The translations under genes and the position numbers were made by a program. From Malachius bipustulatus (Eukaryota; Arthropoda; Insecta; Coleoptera; Melyridae): DNA of 64,000 nucleotides. Positions 58,201-64,000 of the stretch are shown here, in pieces (the stretch's first letter is position 1; every line of letters begins with the position of its first letter). Under the pieces are notes generated by a model that saw only the letters and a program-made list of their open reading frames with translations, had not been told where the DNA came from and did no database searches. Location: contig OU342638.1 of assembly GCA_910589415.1 (NCBI GenBank), positions 38,289,579 to 38,353,578 on the forward strand. The letters run 5' to 3'.

Positions 58201-60192
58201 CACGACCCCCATCCTTTGTAAATTACTCGAGAACGCGAACTCTTTAACCAGAGCCAAGCGAGCGTCCTCTGTCAAGTCGGGAGGGGTGTAAATTCCCAAC
58301 GGCGTGATTCCCCTAAAATCGTCACCGCTCGATTGACTGATCGACCATTTGGTGATTTCGAATATCTATGCAAGAAAAAATCACAGTTAAGGTGGTGTAA
58401 TCGAGAAAAAAATCCAATCTCACTTTTTGGTCCATGGGATCACCGAAGAGTTTCCCGTCGAGGGTTGTGAGAGAGTGACAGGAGACCAGAGCGTTGCCGA
58501 GCGCCGGAAATGTGAGCCTCTCCACGTGGGCGGAAGGAGCCGCGAAAGTTTTTCCGGAGATCGGAACCACGGAGAGGAGATCCAAACCGTTTTCCGTGAG
58601 GGTTCCTGTCTGGGATGACGAAGTAAATTATTGTTATGCCGAGGAGTTGCTATCATAGTACCACGCCCACCTTATCGAAACAGATGCAATCGATCGAGCC
58701 CGCAACGTTCACGGACCTTGGTAACAAGCTGTAGATCTTCTTGTCCGATAATCGTCTCTGGGCGCAGTAAATCCCGACGGTTATCGCCGCCGGTAGCCCG
58801 GGAAGCGAAACCACCGATATTATAACGAGTGAATTCACGATTACGTAATAAGCTTCCACTTGCGCTTGAATCTGAAAAAGGTAACATTAATAATAATAAA
58901 AGTATTAACCACAATAATGCTATACCCCGGTTACTATGGAGTAGATGAGACCAAGCGCTGCGATGCAGCCGATCACGATTCCGAACTGGAGGGTATGCTG
59001 CTCGAACAAAAATTCGTTCACTGGCGGGTATAAAACACTCCGAACCAAACCTCCTGTTGCGTTATTTGAAAAGAAACAATTATTAAATAAAGTAACAATC
59101 CAACAAAGACGCACCAACCTTTAGAAGTCAAAAACCCGGTCCTGGTAACAACAGCAAGAACTCTTCTATCATCACCAACGCCTCTGGTCTGAATTACCTG
59201 AGTGCCGCTGAACAAAGTGTTCCCGCTATGCTCTTTAACGTTATAAACCCCATCAGGTAAGTCGAAGAACGCTGTCTTAACGACCGGCACCGACTCCCCT
59301 GAAATAAATCGGTCGCTACATCGATCCGTGAGGTACACCCAACCCAATCTCACCTGTAAGCATCGATTCGTTCAGCACGCAACTTCCGTTCAGCAAGATG
59401 GCGTCGCAGTGCATATGGCAACCTTGCGATGGTACCTCTATGACGTCACCCGGGACCAAGAGCTCCGAAGAAATGACCTCCCTCGATAATTTGGAGTCTC
59501 CCTCCCGTCCCCTGATTACAGTACACAAGTCCGAGGAGTGGAAAGTCTCTTTCAGCTTGGCTTGATTCTGGAATAATGAACTTGATAGAGTGAACTGATC
59601 AGGGGATAATGATAAGAATTAAACCTCTCTCATTTGCAGGACCGTCATTATGATCGCGAAGGCGCTCAGAAGTATCACGGCTATCGGGTAATAGTTGTAC
59701 CCTTCGTAGAACCAGACCACGATGCATATCGCCTGGAAGACGTAGAACGGATTCAGGATCTCGTAGAGCAAGAGTTCGATGATCGTCTTCTCGGGGATCA
59801 CGATCTTGTTCGGGCCGAAGGTGGCTCGCCGGGAGGCCTGTTCCTCGGGAGAGAGTCCCCGGAACGTCTGTAAGGTCTCCCGGGAGATGCCTTCGTCGAA
59901 GCCGCGGAGCTTCACGAAGTCTTCGACGGTCTCGTCGTAGATGTAGCTGTTCTTCTTGCATCCGAACAGTAAAATCCTAGAATTGATCATTTTTTATTAC
60001 CTTTTTTTCATAATGATGGTAATTAACTTACCTGTCGAGATTTTGGAAAACGCCGCCACCGAAATGGACCGGTAAGAATTTATAATTGAAATCGATGGTC
60101 GTTTGGTTTGATGGAGACCTTCTTATTAGTTCCGGTGTTAGGATTTTTAGTCGCTTTATGTGGTATTTGAAACGGCCGTTTTTGATTTTTTC
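55255..60192 (-). CDS. P5B-type ATPase (ATP13A family), N-terminus missing
   Basis: Most of a P5B P-type ATPase; relatives are endolysosomal polyamine/cation pumps (ATP13A2-5). Exons on the minus strand: 60192-60032, 59976-59625, 59567-59354, 59298-59119, 59053-58926, 58871-58671, 58609-58424, 58365-57861, 57804-57612, 56406-56252, 56195-55255; about 1,071 residues to stop. Motifs in order: TGESVP (actuator), phosphorylation site DKTGTLTE (split by the intron at 58610-58670), [13 protein letters not shown] (nucleotide binding), [19 protein letters not shown] (hinge), then about six membrane helices in the last exon. All catalytic residues are present. Just before the phosphorylation domain, SLPGLPAA stands where P5B pumps have PPALPAA. 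About 100-150 N-terminal residues are expected further upstream (beyond 60192) and were not found. The intron at 56407-57611 holds three kinds of inverted repeat. Confidence 0.93.
56430..57545. repeat. MITE-arm repeats in an ATPase intron
   Basis: Arms of the TACAGGGTGTT family lie at about 56445-56525 (reversed), 56607-56677 (forward), 56815-56891 (reversed, cut by the element at 56892-57378, resuming at 57379) and 57465-57535 (forward). The layout matches the 387-bp units of TO13 intron 4, including AATTGAAAATAAATACGATT in the core. Confidence 0.8.
56892..57378. mobile_element. 487-bp TA-flanked MITE with 31-bp terminal inverted repeats
   Basis: The ends TACAGGGTGATCCCGAAATG... and ...CATTTCGGGATCACGCTGTA are inverted over 31 bp with one mismatch (GGG against GCG). 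It is flanked by TA on both sides, as for Tc1/mariner-type elements. It interrupts an arm of the older repeat, whose two halves (GTCGCATTA before, TATCTAAGAG after) join if it is removed. It has no transposase, so it is non-autonomous. Confidence 0.85.
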
Positions 60193-60476
60193 CTGGTGAT
60201 TAAATCTTCGTTTATTTAGTTATTTATTATCAGATTATGATTGATTATTATGACTTAAGTGAGAGAAAATTGAGAGAATGCAAGTCAACGCTCTAACAGG
60301 GGAAAGGATCAAGTTGGCGCTCGAGACATTCTCGTTTTCAATCGATATTACAGTATAATTCATTGAAATAAACAAAAAATTGCTCATAACTTTGTTATTT
60401 CAAATAGAACACCCTGTATATTATCATATTTTTGAACTCGCGAGTAAATTCTAGTATGACTTGATAGGTCGCACTG
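60193..60476. other. flank of the ATPase exon with a MITE arm
   Basis: AT-rich; a reversed arm (ACACCCTGTATATTATCATA ... TTGATAGGTCGCAC) at about 60408-60474. No further ATPase exon could be recognised. Confidence 0.5.
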
Positions 60477-61326
60477 TACAGTGTGTGTCACAGGCATGGT
60501 ACACCCCCTTTTTTTTCTTTATTTTTTGAGATAATTTTTTGAATTTTAGTACGTCGCATATTCTCGACAGAGCGCACTTTTTAGCAGAAAATTGAATTTT
60601 TTCCTACATCCGGTTTTTCCGGAAATGTTACCAACTTTTTATTTTTAAATGGGACACCCTATATATTATTATATTTTTGGATTCTATACATTTGTACAAA
60701 TCCAACAATACCACATAAGTACCATTTTAAATGTCAAATTTGTTTTAGTTTAATTTTTTATTTCTCAATTATAGTGTGCCATGACTATTTCGTTTTACTC
60801 CAATTGGATCATTTAATGATAGAAAAAACGAAATTTTGTTCAAAGTAATAAATTAAGTGATTTATGGATGAATTATGCGCACCGGAATGATTTTTTGAGC
60901 TGAATTCATTTTTTTCAAATGGTACCATATTGGCACCGAGGTACCATCTACTACTACTTCCAATAAGGGACATTTTGGTGTACCTATTTTGCATCTGTGA
61001 CGAACACAACTGAAGTCATGGCACACTATAATAATTGAAAAATAAAAAATTAAATAAAAACAAATTTGACATTTAAAATGGTACTTATGTTGTATTGTTG
61101 GATTCGTACAAATGTATAGAATCCAAAAATATAATAATATATAGGGTGTCCTATTTAAAAATAAAAAGTTGGTTACATTTCTGGAAAAACCGGATGTGGG
61201 AAAAAATTCAATTTTCTGCTACAAAGTGCGCTCTATCGAGAATATGCGACGTACCAAATTTCAAAAAATTATCTCCAAAAATAAAGAAAAAAAAGGCGGT
61301 GTACCATGCCTGTGACACACACTGTA
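60477..61326. mobile_element. 850-bp foldback element with about 310-bp inverted arms
   Basis: The left arm (60477-60790, starting TACAGTGTGTGTCACAGG) and the right arm (61015-61326, ending CCTGTGACACACACTGTA) are near-perfect reverse complements, around a 225-bp centre. TA lies at both ends. It sits inside a reverse-transcriptase reading frame: the open frame coming from the right runs ALQQLTKN and then turns into the element. No coding capacity of its own. Confidence 0.87.
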
Positions 61327-61720
61327 TATTTTTTGTTAGTTGCTGTAGGGCACTTTCAGAATTTTTCCCTTCTCTATATCCGTACTGGTTGTTATTAAAA
61401 TAATTGTTTTTCTCAAGAAATTTCACTAACCTTTTTTTTATAATTTTTTCTATAATTTTTGAGGATTGATAATAATGTTATTGGTCTGTAATTGTTAAGC
61501 AAGGTTTTTTCTCCACATTTGTGAATAGGCACGCATATTCCTTTTTTGAGTGCGTCTGGAAAGGTCCCTGTTTCTATACTTAAATTGCATATATGTGTCA
61601 TAAGTTCCGAGATTACTACCGAAGATGATTTTATCAATTTTGCTCCTATTCCATCATAGCCTGCAGAACTATCGTTTCTTAAATGTTTTATTAGTATATT
61701 ATGCAACGAGCTTATAATGA
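61327..61720 (-). pseudogene. non-LTR retrotransposon reverse transcriptase, N-terminal part
   Basis: Minus strand. The frame from about 61706 reads SSAGYDGIGAKLIK, then GTFPDALKKGICVPIHKCG and NNYRPITLLS, typical of the start of non-LTR reverse transcriptases. A one-base frameshift at about 61460 moves the reading to KIIEKIIKKRLVKFLEKN and NNNQYGYREGKNSESAL. It ends where the foldback element begins; the catalytic (F/Y)xDD part is not present on the other side. A dead fragment of a jockey/CR1-like element; the clade is uncertain. Confidence 0.85.
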
Positions 61721-62560
61721 AGGCTATTCTTAACCATCATAAGAGCGTATTAATAGCCATTATCTGCGAGTTCCATACACTATTTTTTCTACGACCCTTT
61801 TTTATTTCATAGAAAAGATTGGAAAATTATATATTTTAACAATGACCCGTGTACAATTGCGGATCATTGAGGTTAAGATAGGTTACTATTTGCTTACGCA
61901 TATTAGGTACCAAATTTTCTCTTTGTCGCTAAGATTATTCTGCTGAGACATGTTTTAGTATCAAGTTTAAAGGGCACTACTCACTACTGCGTAATTTTTA
62001 TTATGCGAAGTTCGAATTCCGAATTTTACGCTTCGATTTTGAGATTAATTAATAATTTTAATAACATCGACAGCCATTAATTACGATATTGTTTACCTGC
62101 GCAACGCGGGTCGCAGCGTTGCCGCTTTGAATACAATCACGGAGCGCCACGAATGATATAATACTTTATCTTCCCTATCTTTTACACGATATACCTACCT
62201 ACCTATCAAATTAATTAAGGTAACATAAAATCTTGATAAATTTTCTTTGAATGTTACTTATGTTCTAAATTAAATAAACGTTCAGAATTTTTTTTCAGAA
62301 ATACAGAACTTATATCACAAGGCAATTTTTGTCGTGAGTATGACAACTCTGTGACTTCGGTTGGTTTGCCGATGCCGACCCGATTGTGAGCGAAAGGGAA
62401 CCGATTCGATTGCAAATGCTCGTCTTCTGCCATTGGATAGCTTGACCAGTGCTTTAGTGAAAATTTGTATCTTAATGAGACCCATTAAAGCACTGGTGAT
62501 TCATATTTAATATGCATATTAAAGGTTGGGAGTAGAAAAATGTTTTATAATACTTTGTAT
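61721..62560. other. unassigned stretch inside the retrotransposon remnant
   Basis: About 840 bp between the RT part and the endonuclease-RT linker, with a different character (GC-richer 62090-62150; GTGCTTTAGTGAAAATTTG near 62450, reversed in part as TTAAAGCACTGG near 62485). It may be a further insertion; no clean ends were found. Confidence 0.4.
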
Positions 62561-63643
62561 TTCGTTGACGTCAGTCAATTCCATAGACACAAACTTACAA
62601 ATTCGACTTTCTCTGAAATAATTTTTGTATTTTTGATCTACGTTAAATGGTGACTGTTCTGTACTATTTTTTATGTCTTTCGGTACTATTTGTATTTTTA
62701 TTATTATTTTTTTTTTACTATTTCTATCTGCTATTTTTTGTTCGTCTGTTATTTTAATTCCCTCACTTGTTGTTATCTCATTTATATTTTTTTTCCCTTG
62801 ACCCTAATAGTTTGTCTACAATTTTCCATTGTTCCTTGTTCCCACTACAATTTTCAAATAAACTTGTATAATATCGTTCTTTCGCTTTTCAAATTTCTGT
62901 AAGTAGATTGTTTCTGCGTATGTGTTATAATATGTTTTCAAATAATATTGCGGGCTCTGTCGTAATTTTTTATAAAGTCTATTTTTTGTTTCTATTTTGC
63001 TTACTATACTATCGGTTATCCATCATGGTTTTCTCTTGGCTACATAATTTTGTACTGATATTTGTTGTTTCTCTATTGATAAATTTAGAGAAAATTTTAT
63101 TCTAGTTTCAAACGTATCGAATGCTTTGTTTACATTAACTATTATTATAGTAGATTACTAAACTTTTCAAAATTGATTTTTTCTTTTATTTGATTGTCTT
63201 TGTTAATGTTCTGTTTAAAATGTTTATGTAGCATTGTGACTGTTATCATATCGTGGTCTGTTATACCAGTTTTTTCGACATGCCAATTGAAAGTAATTAC
63301 GTTTTTGTTTCCTTGAGGAAATCTTACAAAAAAATGGTCGATGCATGTTGCAGTATTTTCTGTTACCCTGGTTGGAGTATTTATTAATGATTCCAAACCA
63401 AAAGTAGACAAAAGAAGCTTGTATTTATCTACTATGGAAGAGTTTTCTGGAAGATCAATATTCATGTCTCCTGTCAACATTAAAATTTTATTGTTTACAT
63501 TTGGTAAATAATTTTCTAATTCTGTGAGAAATAGATGCATCGAATATTCTTGAAGTCTGTAAATAGCTAACATAGCAATCTCTATGTTTTTTAGTTTTAA
63601 TTCGAGTAATACACAATCTGCTGAGAGAATATGAACCTTAGAC
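62561..63643 (-). pseudogene. non-LTR retrotransposon endonuclease and linker
   Basis: Minus strand. 63643-63145 encodes part of an apurinic-type endonuclease: ADCVLLELKLKNIEIAML, AIYRLQ (usually AIYRPP), GDMNIDL, LINTPTRVTENTATCIDHFF and ITDHDMI, the conserved GDxN, TxxxxxIDH and SDH/TDH motifs of this superfamily. The N-terminal part is missing beyond a stop at about 63645. 63145-62561 continues as a degraded, T-rich linker with no long frame. It lies in the right order and strand to belong to the same copy as the RT at 61.3-61.7 kb. Confidence 0.83.
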
Positions 63644-63649
63644 TATATT

Positions 63650-64000
63650 AATAAATATGGACCGCGCCTTCCCTATCTTAGCTTGAACTCAGTTTTGGTT
63701 TGTTGATATCCTCTCTCGCACTCATATGCTGCTATTGGCGGGGTAAGGGGAACGACGTAAAACGTAAACAAACAGAACGCAACGGCAGTGGCGCGCTCGA
63801 GTTCAGTTATAGGAAAATGTAATAATTACATAAATTATAATAATGATCATAATATTCATAATATTATTATTTTATTTGCAGTTTTTGTTACAAAAAACAT
63901 AAATTATGGGAATACTAATAGATATTAAATTAAGAAAATATATACTTATACCTACCTATACAAAATAAAAGGTACAAAAAGGTAATAACAATTTAGCAAA
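63650..64000. other. unassigned right end of window
   Basis: A GC-richer piece (63710-63810) followed by very AT-rich DNA. I see no exon of the ATPase and no other feature. Confidence 0.4.

Noticed and set aside
62090..62150. Upstream exon of the ATPase
   Set aside because: GC-richer, with a donor-like GTAAAC, but the translation has no P5 N-terminal character and lies amid retrotransposon remnants.

Overview
The window is nuclear DNA of an insect. The genes have short GT-AG introns, TATA/TCAGT core promoters and AATAAA signals, and the spacers are AT-rich and full of satellites and small inverted-repeat transposons. A beetle is a reasonable guess, but nothing here fixes the order.

The main content is a tandem cluster of secreted takeout / juvenile-hormone-binding-protein (JHBP) family genes, numbered TO1 to TO13 here, plus one pseudogene. 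TO1 (+, 5' end not found) lies at the left. TO2 to TO10 (all -) fill 9.0-36.8 kb, with the pseudogene between TO8 and TO9. TO11, TO12 and TO13 (+) lie at 41.7-55.1 kb. TO2-TO4 and TO6-TO13 share one five-exon plan: signal peptide, Cys-pair exon, 148-bp exon 3, 134-140-bp exon 4, and a roughly 300-bp last exon ending in RVP-type motifs. TO5 has lost intron 2 precisely. TO6-TO10 and the pseudogene are young copies of one unit, because promoters, introns and flanks are also shared. Proteins of this family are haemolymph or antennal carriers of small hydrophobic ligands; the ligands of these members cannot be read from sequence.

Between and inside the genes, intron 4 and the 3' flanks are filled with repeats, and each part of the cluster has its own kind: (a) a very dense array of a TTATTYAAGTG motif on one strand from about 11.7 to 36.2 kb; (b) a 171-bp satellite at 37.3-41.3 kb, with inverted copies inside intron 4 of TO11; (c) an AATCTGGCAACGTTG repeat in intron 1 of TO1, with the same core in opposite orientation at 44.3-48.3 kb; (d) a TACAGGGTGTT-ended inverted-repeat element whose arms have become tandem arrays in several introns.

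From 55.3 to 60.2 kb on the minus strand lies most of a P5B-type cation/polyamine-transporting ATPase (ATP13A family): eleven exons and about 1,071 residues, lacking its N-terminus. It has all the P-type catalytic motifs but an altered membrane motif where P5B pumps carry PPALP. Beyond it (60.4-63.6 kb) is a decayed non-LTR retrotransposon (endonuclease and reverse transcriptase parts, minus strand), cut by an 850-bp foldback element.
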